From Actinobacteria bacterium ATB1 (GTDB taxonomy: Bacteria > Actinomycetota > Acidimicrobiia > UBA2766), in assembly GCA_021404985.1 (NCBI GenBank), contig QWHP01000281.1, positions 1-5,475 on the forward strand: 5,475 nt of DNA, in the 5' to 3' direction. Below the pieces are notes generated by a model. That model did no database searches. It saw only the letters and a program-made list of their open reading frames with translations, and was not told where the DNA came from. The position numbers were made by a program, and so were the translations under genes. Below are positions 1-5,475 of the stretch, piece after piece. Numbering within the stretch: the stretch's first letter is position 1; every line of letters begins with the position of its first letter.

Positions 1-18
1 TATTCATCCGGATGAATA
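1..18. promoter_or_regulatory. Perfect 18-bp palindrome, likely operator of the ArsR/SahR-like repressor
   Basis: The sequence TATTCATCCGGATGAATA is identical to its reverse complement over all 18 bases, with no spacer. It ends three bases before a TATAGT -10 box, so it would lie in the -35/-10 spacer, where a bound dimer blocks RNA polymerase. ArsR-family dimers bind such AT-flanked palindromes, and the next gene encodes an ArsR-type protein, so autorepression plus control of the coupled ahcY is the natural reading. The palindrome is directly seen; its role is inferred. It starts at the window edge, so it could extend further left. Confidence 0.75.
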
Positions 19-20
19 CA

Positions 21-26
21 TATAGT
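21..26 (+). promoter_or_regulatory. Putative -10 box (TATAGT) of the regulator-ahcY operon
   Basis: TATAGT differs from the TATAAT consensus at one base and fits the actinobacterial TANNNT pattern. It ends exactly 6 nt before the GTG at 33, which would make that GTG the transcript's first codon (leaderless mRNA). The expected -35 element would fall at or beyond the left window edge and cannot be assessed. Confidence 0.5.
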
Positions 27-32
27 GGCCGG

Positions 33-1004
33 GTGGTTGCCGATCTGACGCGGGTGTTCAAGGCCCTGGCCGATCCCACCCGGCAACGACTTGCCCACGT
101 CCTCCGTGTCGAGGAGCTCACGGTCGGCGAGCTGGGCGACGTCCTCGACCTCCCACAGTCAACCGTTTCACGCCACCTGGCGATCCTGCGTGATGCCGAC
201 ATGGCAGCGGACCGCCGTGAAGGCACCCGGGCCTTCTACCGACTCCGCGCCGACTTCGCCGATCGACACCCCGAGATCCTTTCGGCCCTCGAAGTCGAGA
301 TTCCCGAGGCCGAGTCCGACCTCACTCGTGTGGAGGAGATCGTCGCACGACGCGCCACCGACCTCGACGTCTTCGACCGCCTCGCTCCGGGGTGGGAGTC
401 ACTCCGTGCCTCGCAGGTCGACGCGATCGTGACACCGAAGGCCGTCACCGCCCTCGTTCCCGCGGAGCTGTTCGTGGTGGACGTGGGATGCGGGACGGGC
501 ACCGTACTCGCGGACCTCTCCCGGATCGCACGCGAAGTCCACGCCGTTGACGTCTCGGACAGAATGCTTCGGACCGCCCGCAAGCACGCCGCCGAGCACG
601 GCCTCACGAACGTCGAGTTCCACAAGGCGGACATGGCCGACCTCCCCTTCGATTCCGGAACCGCGGACGCGGTCCTCCTTGCACTAGTGCTGCGGCACGC
701 GGTCCGTCCGACCGCTGCGATACGGGAGGCTGCACGCATCCTCCGCTCCGGCGGGAAGGTCGTCATCGTGGATTTCGTGACCCATCAGGACGAGCGGTTC
801 CGCACAGAGCTCGACCATCAGTGGCTCGGCTTCGCCCAGCGCGACGTCGCAGACTGGCTCGATGCCGCCGGAGTCACGCTAGTTGGGTGGAACGTTCTCG
901 CCTCACCGGACAGGTCCATGCCTGCAAGCTTCATCGCGGAGGGTCAGAGAGTCCCGGGACCCGGAAGGGCCCCCATTGCGTCTGGCAGAAAGGAAGGAAC
1001 ATGA
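33..1004 (+). CDS. sahR: SahR-like repressor: ArsR winged helix fused to a SAM/SAH-binding methyltransferase domain
   Basis: Predicted SAH-sensing transcriptional repressor of the SAM cycle. Residues about 1-75 (numbered from GTG 33, 323 aa) form an ArsR winged helix: ADPTR at 13-17, recognition helix QSTVSRHL at 42-49, wing RREGTRAFYRL at 61-71. Residues about 125-300 form a class I methyltransferase fold: VVDVGCGTG at 148-156 (motif I), acidic D173 after strand 2, D200 in the adenine-site region. The only cysteine lies in motif I, so the metal-binding Cys motifs of classic ArsR/SmtB sensors are absent. In Proteobacteria, SahR of this architecture derepresses ahcY and methionine-cycle genes on binding SAH; the coupled ahcY downstream fits that role. 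The alternative start is ATG 12 (330 aa), but that codon lies inside the palindrome. I prefer GTG 33 because of the -10 spacing and because ArsR proteins usually begin shortly before the FKALADPTR segment. Whether the methyltransferase domain still catalyses is unknown. Confidence 0.85.
   Translation: MVADLTRVFKALADPTRQRLAHVLRVEELTVGELGDVLDLPQSTVSRHLAILRDADMAADRREGTRAFYRLRADFADRHPEILSALEVEIPEAESDLTRVEEIVARRATDLDVFDRLAPGWESLRASQVDAIVTPKAVTALVPAELFVVDVGCGTGTVLADLSRIAREVHAVDVSDRMLRTARKHAAEHGLTNVEFHKADMADLPFDSGTADAVLLALVLRHAVRPTAAIREAARILRSGGKVVIVDFVTHQDERFRTELDHQWLGFAQRDVADWLDAAGVTLVGWNVLASPDRSMPASFIAEGQRVPGPGRAPIASGRKEGT
991..998 (+). promoter_or_regulatory. Shine-Dalgarno of ahcY
   Basis: AGGAAGGA lies just upstream of the ATG at 1001, inside the last codons of the regulator gene. 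It is a strong purine-rich site at normal distance and fixes the ahcY start. It contrasts with the two leaderless-type starts elsewhere in the window, as expected for an internal operon gene. Confidence 0.7.
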
Positions 1005-1366
1005 CAGACACGCACGACTTCAGAGTTGCTGATCTCGGTCTTGCCGAGTTCGGGCGCAAGGAGATCCAGCTTGCCGAGGTCGAGATGCCGGGACTCATGG
1101 CGACACGCGAGGAGTTCGCCGCTCGCAAGCCCCTCTCAGGTGCCCGCATCACGGGCTCCCTTCACATGACGATCCAGACCGCGCCTCGTGCAACATCTAC
1201 TCGACGCAGGACCATGCTGCAGCCGCCGTCGCAGTCGGGCCCGCCGGAACGCCTGAGGACCCGAGAGGCATCCCTGTCTTCGCATGGAAGGGCGAAACTC
1301 TCGAGGAGTACTGGTGGTGTACGGAGCGGGCACTGCGCTGGCCCGACGGCAACGGGCCGAACATGA
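1001..1366 (+). CDS. ahcY 5' fragment (out of frame after residue 61)
   Basis: This is the reading frame that ribosomes would actually translate from the ahcY ATG: 121 residues. Residues 1-61 are genuine adenosylhomocysteinase N-terminus, including GRKEIQLAE, EMPGLMA and H55 of HMTIQT, which is part of the adenosine pocket in the family. Residues 62-121 are out-of-frame sequence rich in Arg, Ser and Thr. It starts by ATGA overlap with the upstream regulator, which indicates translational coupling, and ends at the TGA at 1364-1366. The product is expected to be non-functional. Confidence 0.6.
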   Translation: MTDTHDFRVADLGLAEFGRKEIQLAEVEMPGLMATREEFAARKPLSGARITGSLHMTIQTAPRATSTRRRTMLQPPSQSGPPERLRTREASLSSHGRAKLSRSTGGVRSGHCAGPTATGRT

Positions 1367-2397
1367 TCCTCGACGACGGGGGCGACGCCACGCTTCTCGT
1401 GCACAAGGGAACCGAGTACGAGAAGACCGGTGTCGTACCCGACCCGTCTTCCGCCGACCACGAGGAGTTCGCCGAAGTACTCCGCCTCCTCCGGCGCAAC
1501 TTCGCCGAGGACCCGGGACTCTGGACCGGGATCGGCGCGGGTATTCGCGGTGTGACTGAGGAGACCACGACCGGAGTCCACAGGCTCTACCAGATGGCCG
1601 CCGACGGGACGCTCCTCTTCCCTGCGATCAACGTCAACGACTCTGTCACGAAATCGAAGTTCGACAACCTTTACGGATGCCGGCACTCCCTGGTCGACGG
1701 GATCAACCGGGCAACGGACGTCATGATCGCGGGAAAGATCGCCGCTGTCTGTGGCTATGGGGACGTCGGCAAGGGATGCGCCCAGGCACTGCGCGGCCAG
1801 GGCGCACGGGTCGTGGTTACAGAGATAGATCCGATCTGCGCCCTGCAGGCCCTCATGGAGGGATACGAAGTCGTCCGACTAGAAGACGTGGTCGAGTCCG
1901 CCGACATCTTCGTGACGGCCACCGGGAACCGTGACATCATCACAGCCGAACACATGAGTCGCATGAAGAACAACGCGATCGTCGGGAACATAGGCCACTT
2001 CGACCTCGAGATCGACATGGCCGGCCTCGCAGCATGGCCCGGGATCGTCAAGACCGAAGTGAAACCACAGGTGCACGAGTGGTCCTTCCCGGACGGCCAC
2101 AGCGTCATCGTCCTGGCCGAGGGACGCCTTTTGAACCTAGGGTGCGCAACCGGACACCCCAGCTTCGTTATGTCGAACAGCTTCACGAACCAGGTGATCG
2201 CGCAGATCGAGCTGTTCAATAACTCCGACGACTACGAGCGTGGGGTGTTCACCCTGCCCAAGCACCTCGACGAGAAGGTCGCGCGTCTCCATCTGGACAA
2301 GCTCGGCGCGCACTTGACCGAGCTGACCCCGGCACAGGCCGACTACATCGGTGTCTCGAAGGACGGCCCGTACAAGCCCGACCACTATCGCTACTGA
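1363..2397 (+). CDS. ahcY 3' fragment: NAD-binding and most of the catalytic domain
   Basis: The open frame of 344 residues from ATG 1363 covers the family from ILDDGGD onwards. It includes TEETTTGVHRLY, the VNDSVTKSKFDN segment holding the catalytic Lys/Asp, the NAD-binding glycine motif GYGDVGKG at 131-138, NIGHFD, LAEGRLLNLGCATGHPSFVMS, and the C-terminal KPDHYRY whose Lys and Tyr reach into a neighbouring subunit's cofactor site. ATG 1363 overlaps the stop of the 5' fragment (ATGA 1363-1366), so re-initiation is conceivable, though the upstream bases give only a weak ribosome site. Codons 1186-1362 are in the same frame and also encode ahcY sequence, but hold no start codon. Without the N-terminal substrate-binding part, activity is unlikely. 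Confidence 0.65.
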   Translation: MILDDGGDATLLVHKGTEYEKTGVVPDPSSADHEEFAEVLRLLRRNFAEDPGLWTGIGAGIRGVTEETTTGVHRLYQMAADGTLLFPAINVNDSVTKSKFDNLYGCRHSLVDGINRATDVMIAGKIAAVCGYGDVGKGCAQALRGQGARVVVTEIDPICALQALMEGYEVVRLEDVVESADIFVTATGNRDIITAEHMSRMKNNAIVGNIGHFDLEIDMAGLAAWPGIVKTEVKPQVHEWSFPDGHSVIVLAEGRLLNLGCATGHPSFVMSNSFTNQVIAQIELFNNSDDYERGVFTLPKHLDEKVARLHLDKLGAHLTELTPAQADYIGVSKDGPYKPDHYRY

Positions 2398-2446
2398 CTC
2401 CGTCCACCGCAGCGTCCAGGAGGCCCACCGACACCGGGAGATCTCG

Positions 2447-2463
2447 CCGGCCCAAGCGGCCGG
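2447..2463 (+). terminator. Possible weak terminator hairpin after ahcY
   Basis: A GC-only 6-bp stem (CCGGCC pairing with GGCCGG) with a 5-nt loop lies 50 bases after the ahcY stop. No T tract follows, so it is at best a weak or factor-assisted terminator, and such stems also arise by chance in GC-rich DNA. Confidence 0.25.
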
Positions 2464-2516
2464 ATCGCCAGGCCAGAGCAATTCTGAAGGGATGTCGGCG
2501 TCCGAGAGGGCAGGCC

Positions 2517-3081
2517 GGGTTCGATCAGTGTGAGCGGTCCACCACGGTTGTGCGATACGGGATTGCGGCTGGCTGCCGAGGTTGGACGTTGGATGTCGCC
2601 GAGGTCGGTACCGGCCGTGACGGACTGCGAAACCCGGCAGGGTGGATGAGCAGTTTCGCTGTGATCGGCCGGGTCGCTGTCGAGGGCACTTCCTCGTACG
2701 GAGGCGGCGGCGGGCTAGCTGTGATTCTGCGGAAATGCCGTGTCGGGGTGGGCCGGCCTGCCCACCAGCAGCTATGCCAGCAGACGAACCAGAGCAAGTC
2801 GGACCCGACGCATGCTGTCGGGCGGCCCCGGCGGCTCTCGCCGGCGAAGGATCTGTGCCCAAAGGCCCGGGACGGAAACGTCGAAGCGGTCCCGATGCTG
2901 GCCGTCACTGAACGTCTTGGTTCTCCGCAGGCTCTTCAGGTCTCGCCCCGAGACATCTGACCCTCCATGGCGAAATGCCGGCCCCGATACCGCTGACGTC
3001 CCCCGGGATCGTCCTCATGCCGACCTGCCACCCTTGCGCCGCCCAAGTCGTCATGTGGGCACCGTGACCAGACACGAGCCT
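2517..3081 (+). pseudogene. Decayed IS110-family transposase fragment (N-terminal DEDD domain, several frameshifts)
   Basis: No intact ORF exists, but translation across frames gives the ordered blocks of an IS110-type transposase N-terminus. GFDQ at the first catalytic Asp (2523-2525) replaces the usual GVDT. Then FAVIGRVAVEGTSSYG carries the catalytic Glu at 2682-2684, and QSKSDPTHAV carries the third acid at 2802-2804. ALAGEGSVPK (2834-2863) is in a second frame, KARDGNVEAVPMLAVT (2862-2909) is back in the first, and SRPETSDPPW to GPDTADV (2941-3000) is in a third. The fourth DEDD acid, normally in KSDPxDA, is His (CAT 2811-2813). The C-terminal Tnp_20 domain with its catalytic serine is not recognisable. 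IS110 elements normally move by a DEDD/Ser mechanism guided by a bridge RNA; this copy cannot. Recognition rests on remembered family motifs. Both ends are approximate, and the part after 2910 is the least certain. Confidence 0.65.
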
Positions 3082-3186
3082 GCCTGGCCACCCAGCCGTG
3101 GTCCATCCCCGTGGTGTCCAACCACCCACCCACCCGACACTCAATCCCAACTGACAGACCGACCCGGACCGGGCGTCCGGCACCCC

Positions 3187-3210
3187 CGCGTGATTTCGCG
3201 GAATCGCGCG
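3187..3210 (+). repeat. Inverted repeat, 9-bp stem with 6-nt loop
   Basis: CGCGTGATT (3187-3195) pairs with AATCGCGCG (3202-3210) around the loop TCGCGG. One G:T wobble would be stable only in plus-strand RNA and becomes an A/C mismatch on the other strand. No T run follows, so an intrinsic terminator is unlikely. The function is unknown. Confidence 0.5.
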
Positions 3211-3221
3211 ACAGCGGCCAT

Positions 3222-3236
3222 CAGATCCAGGATCTG
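3222..3236. repeat. 15-bp inverted repeat with a single central base
   Basis: CAGATCC, A, GGATCTG: perfect 7-base arms around one base, 12 bases after the neighbouring hairpin. The one-base centre rules out a normal hairpin and looks more like a protein-binding dyad, but it lies about 270 bp from the next start codon. It may be chance. Confidence 0.4.
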
Positions 3237-3495
3237 GACACTCAACCACCGCCGACAGAGACCGAAACAAGATGCTTGACAGCGACAGGAGCGTCGGCAT
3301 CGCGGGGAGTGCATCTGTCGCCTCCAGGACCTTGTCCGAGAACCACACCCCACAACACCGAATCAGATACGTGACATCGACAGGAACGACAGCGTCGCGA
3401 ACCCGACGGTTCCGAGCGGTCCGAGCACACCAGGGTACCTGCCATCTCCCCGAAATCCGCTGTGTCGACCCGTCTCCCGTCTCCGCTCTGCCACC

Positions 3496-3501
3496 TAGGC
3501 T
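3496..3501 (+). promoter_or_regulatory. Putative -10 box (TAGGCT) of the M20 hydrolase gene
   Basis: TAGGCT fits the TANNNT pattern of actinobacterial -10 boxes and ends 6 nt before ATG 3508, the same geometry as at the left-hand operon. No Shine-Dalgarno precedes the start, supporting leaderless translation. No convincing -35 box is seen. Confidence 0.4.
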
Positions 3502-3507
3502 GCCGTG

Positions 3508-4914
3508 ATGGCAAGCCATGGAGTCGGCCCGGGCCCGACCACGACCTCACCGCGGACGTCCGATTCGGCACTCGTGGAACTCCTGCAACGCCTGATCCGC
3601 AACGCGTGCGTGAACGACGGGACGCCGGCGAGCGGTCAGGAGATCCGCAACGCTGACACGCTGGAGGAGTACCTCGCGGGTTGCGGCCTCGACATCGAGC
3701 GCCATGAGCCGGCACCGGGACGGACAACACTTGTCGCGCGTCTGCGGGGCAAGTCCGACTCTGCGCCCTCGCTCTGTCTCATGGGCCACACGGACGTGGT
3801 CCCGGTCTCGGAAGAGCGATGGACACACGATCCCTTCGCTGCAGACCTCGTTGACGGCGTGGTCTGGGGCAGGGGGGCCGTCGACATGCTCAACCAAACG
3901 GCAGCGCAGGCAGTGGCCCTGCACCGCCTTGCCGAAGACGGCTTCGAGCCTTCGGGGGACTTGTTGTTCCTTGCCCCCGCAGACGAAGAGGCCGGAGGCG
4001 GCCTCGGTGTCGGATGGCTCGCCGAGCACGTACCGGACTCCGTCACCTCCACCTGGCTCCTGACGGAGGGAGGCGGGTTCCACGTCCCCTGGCTCGGAAG
4101 CCAGACCCCATCGACAGCTCCGGTGCCTCGGATCTGTGTCGCCGTCGCCGAGAAGGGTCCCTACTGGTTGGAGATGCACACGTCCGGGACCCCCGGGCAC
4201 GCCAGCATCCCCTTCGGTGCTACGAACGCGCTTACAGACCTCGCCGAGGCGCTTGTCGCCGTCGAGAACCATGCATCCAAGCCCCGCTTCCCCGCCGATT
4301 GGGCGGACCTGCTCGCAGCCTTCGGGTTCGACGACGAAGAGCGCCGTGCGCTCTCCGACTCCACATCGGCCCTTCGAGCTCTGGAAGTCCTCGGCACGAA
4401 ACATCCCGTGGAGACCGCCGTCCTGCATGCCATCTCCCATACGACGTTCAGTGCCAACGTGTGCAGGGCCGGAACCAAGTCGAACGTCATCGCTGCAGAC
4501 GCCATGGCGACACTCGACGTCCGGATGCCACCCGGTGTCAGTTCGGGAGATGTACGATCGGAGCTCGAGTCGGCGCTCGGGTCCTTGGGTGACCGAGTGG
4601 AGCTACGGGACACGAACGTCTGGGAGGCAACGGTTTCGCCGGCACACGGCCCTCTCTGGGACGCTGTGGCTGCCGCGTCGCGGGAGGTGATGGGCCCGGT
4701 GGACCTCGTCGCCTGGACAGCTCCATTCGCCACCGACGCGAGGTTCCTCCGGCCCCTCGGCACGACGGCATACGGCGCCACCCTCCACGACGAAACCATG
4801 TCGATGGCTGCGTGGCTCTCCCTCTTCCACGGCGACGACGAGCGTGTATCTGTCGTGTCGCTTGCCAACGCCGCCCGCTTCTACGAACTCGTCACCCGGC
4901 ACTTGCTCAGCTGA
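3508..4914 (+). CDS. M20-family zinc metallohydrolase (peptidase/deacylase)
   Basis: Predicted cytosolic two-zinc amidohydrolase or peptidase of the ArgE/DapE/CPG2 group, 468 aa, a usual length. Every expected active-site element is visible: H94 and D96 in GHTDVVPV, bridging D126 in WGRGAVDM, catalytic E160 and ligand E161 in ADEEAGG, E187 in TEGGG, and H441 in the terminal FHGDDERV. The inserted dimerisation ('lid') domain, roughly residues 205-330, carries H231 in GTPGHASIP and the segment AGTKSNVIAADAMATLDVRMPPG. No signal peptide or membrane segment is apparent. Family members hydrolyse dipeptides, N-acyl amino acids or related amides; the substrate cannot be read from sequence, so no symbol is given. 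I chose ATG 3508 over the adjacent GTG 3505 because of the 6-nt distance to the -10 box. It appears monocistronic and faces a convergent gene 25 bp beyond its stop. Confidence 0.92.
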   Translation: MASHGVGPGPTTTSPRTSDSALVELLQRLIRNACVNDGTPASGQEIRNADTLEEYLAGCGLDIERHEPAPGRTTLVARLRGKSDSAPSLCLMGHTDVVPVSEERWTHDPFAADLVDGVVWGRGAVDMLNQTAAQAVALHRLAEDGFEPSGDLLFLAPADEEAGGGLGVGWLAEHVPDSVTSTWLLTEGGGFHVPWLGSQTPSTAPVPRICVAVAEKGPYWLEMHTSGTPGHASIPFGATNALTDLAEALVAVENHASKPRFPADWADLLAAFGFDDEERRALSDSTSALRALEVLGTKHPVETAVLHAISHTTFSANVCRAGTKSNVIAADAMATLDVRMPPGVSSGDVRSELESALGSLGDRVELRDTNVWEATVSPAHGPLWDAVAAASREVMGPVDLVAWTAPFATDARFLRPLGTTAYGATLHDETMSMAAWLSLFHGDDERVSVVSLANAARFYELVTRHLLS

Positions 4915-4939
4915 GACCCGCTTCGCGCGATCAGGTTGC

Positions 4940-5475
4940 TCAGTCGTCGCTTTCGGAGACGAGCTGGGCCTTGAGGGCGTCGAGCGCCCGCATGGACTTG
5001 GCACTGATCTGCGACTTGAGCCCCGCGCCGGCATCGTCCCCGAAGGTCTGCGTCCCCTTCCCGCGCTTCTCCTTCTTCCGGCCACCCCGTCCTCCGCCGC
5101 CTCCTCCTCCGCTCCGCTGGGGGCGGCCCACGAGGTCGGGATTCTCGACGGCCCGTACAGAGAGGCCGAGACGGCCACGTGCGAGGTCGATGTCGATGAT
5201 CCGGACCTGGACGTCGTCCCCGACCTTGACAACGTCGTCGGGCTTGTCGACCCTTCCCTCGGACAACTCGGAGACGTGTACGAGGCCCTCCACACCGGGT
5301 GTGATCTCGACGAAGGATCCGAAGTCCGTGTTCTTGGAAACCTTGCCGGAGACGACCTCTCCGAACTGGGTGGCCCAGAAGGCCCCAACCGGGTGAAAGC
5401 GTCCATACGAATTGTCATACCAGGCTGCCTCCAACCGCCTGGCCTCGGCGCCGGTTGCGCCGGTCAACAACCAGT
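4940..5475 (-). CDS. S1-domain RNA-binding protein, N-terminus beyond the window
   Basis: The frame is open to the right edge, so only the C-terminal ~178 residues are seen. A single S1 (OB-fold) domain runs from about GEVVSGKVSKNTDFGSFVEI through PGVEGLVHVSELSEGRVDKP to VKVGDDVQVRIIDIDLARGRLGLSVRA, a good match to S1 domains of ribosomal protein S1 and PNPase. After it comes a glycine tract of seven residues, a basic GRGGRKKEKRGKG patch likely to add nonspecific RNA binding, and an acidic-ended tail. The segment before the domain (YDNSYGRFHPVGAFWATQF) is not a KH domain as PNPase would have, and I do not recognise it. A TTG at 5468-5470 could be a start, but the frame continues upstream of it, so I treat the gene as partial. 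The identity beyond S1-domain protein is open. Confidence 0.85.
   Translation of the reverse strand, partial: WLLTGATGAEARRLEAAWYDNSYGRFHPVGAFWATQFGEVVSGKVSKNTDFGSFVEITPGVEGLVHVSELSEGRVDKPDDVVKVGDDVQVRIIDIDLARGRLGLSVRAVENPDLVGRPQRSGGGGGGGRGGRKKEKRGKGTQTFGDDAGAGLKSQISAKSMRALDALKAQLVSESDD

Larger units (their letters stand above)
1001..2397 (+). pseudogene. ahcY: ahcY, adenosylhomocysteinase, disrupted by an internal ~46-nt deletion
   Basis: SAH hydrolase (EC 3.3.1.1) reversibly splits SAH to adenosine and homocysteine in the cytosol, removing the product inhibitor of methyltransferases and feeding methionine resynthesis. Nearly the whole enzyme is recognisable, but in two frames. From 1001 the frame reads to the conserved HMTIQTA (last codon 1181-1183). 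The homology resumes one frame over at 1186 with SCNIYSTQDHAA. Family members have about 16 residues between these blocks (of the type VLIETLVALGAEVRWA), whereas here only two bases remain. A 46-nt loss fits exactly: adding it back gives 481 codons including the stop (480 aa), a normal actinobacterial length. Everything after the junction is conserved, ending in the family C-terminus KPDHYRY. Without correction the product cannot be active. A real deletion, a strain polymorphism and an assembly error are all possible. Confidence 0.9.
3082..3490. other. Stretch of about 400 bp with no recognisable gene
   Basis: The first 100 bases are markedly C-rich on the plus strand, with runs such as CCACCCACCCACCC at 3121-3134. 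Open frames exist on both strands but show no family motif, no credible start signal and amino-acid compositions unlike the real genes here. The stretch also holds a hairpin and an inverted repeat, listed separately. It may be further eroded mobile-element or gene sequence, plus the upstream region of the next gene. Confidence 0.5.

Noticed and set aside
12..32. ATG at 12 as start of the regulator
   Set aside because: It lies inside the perfect palindrome and upstream of a good -10 box, and it adds seven residues not typical of ArsR N-termini. It is not excluded, because bases before position 1 are unseen.
1175..1190. Programmed ribosomal frameshift joining the two ahcY parts
   Set aside because: A -1 shift would restore the frame, but the junction has no slippery heptamer. 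About 15 conserved residues would still be missing, and ahcY is not known to use frameshifting.
2137..2862. 241-aa open frame on the minus strand
   Set aside because: It overlaps the well-conserved ahcY 3' end and the IS110 remnant, and its composition is that of an antisense shadow in GC-rich DNA.
2740..3279. 179-aa plus-strand open frame
   Set aside because: It contains one frame of the transposase remnant (after about 2910), but the rest is out of frame with any homology, so it is not a gene in itself.
2905..3519. 204-aa open frame on the minus strand
   Set aside because: No family motif is recognised. It covers the M20 promoter and start and the tail of the transposase remnant, and it is rich in Arg, Cys and Trp. 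I cannot support it as a gene.
3547..4440. 297-aa open frame antisense to the M20 gene
   Set aside because: The opposite strand encodes a complete enzyme with all catalytic residues; this frame is a shadow with no recognisable domain.
4915..4939. Bidirectional terminator between the convergent genes
   Set aside because: The 25-bp gap shows only a poor CTGAG/CTCAG pairing and no T tract on either strand.
1..5475. CRISPR arrays, tRNA or rRNA genes
   Set aside because: No regularly spaced repeats and no cloverleaf or rRNA-like sequence were seen on either strand by eye.

Overview
The window is GC-rich, densely coded DNA with a strong preference for G/C at third codon positions. The protein types, and two promoters placed for leaderless translation, suggest a high-GC actinobacterium (Actinomycetota, possibly the Acidimicrobiia). 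That assignment is inference from style; no rRNA or other taxonomic marker is present.

Positions 1-2397 look like an S-adenosylhomocysteine (SAH) salvage operon. An 18-bp perfect palindrome sits just upstream of a TATAGT -10 box. It is followed by a gene fusing an ArsR-type winged helix to a SAM-dependent methyltransferase fold, the architecture of the SAH-responsive repressor SahR. Its stop overlaps, as ATGA, the start of ahcY (SAH hydrolase). The ahcY gene is broken. About 46 nt of conserved coding sequence is missing at 1183/1186, which removes some 15 residues and shifts the frame. The rest of ahcY, to its exact C-terminus, is well preserved, so the lesion is either recent or an assembly/strain artefact.

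Positions 2398-3507 hold no intact gene. Within this stretch, about 2517-3081 is a decayed N-terminal part of an IS110-family transposase, spread over several frames and with one of the four DEDD catalytic acids replaced by His. The remainder (about 3082-3490) has a C-rich stretch, a 9-bp-stem hairpin and a 15-bp inverted repeat, but no recognisable gene.

Positions 3508-4914 encode a complete M20-family zinc metallohydrolase with all expected metal ligands, again with a -10 box placed for leaderless translation. Convergent to it, after a 25-bp gap, is the 3' part of an S1-domain RNA-binding protein on the minus strand, which runs off the right edge.

The most noteworthy points are the damaged ahcY beside an intact SahR-like regulator and operator, and the previously coding IS110 remnant hidden in the gene-free stretch. 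I found no evidence of a wholly new system.
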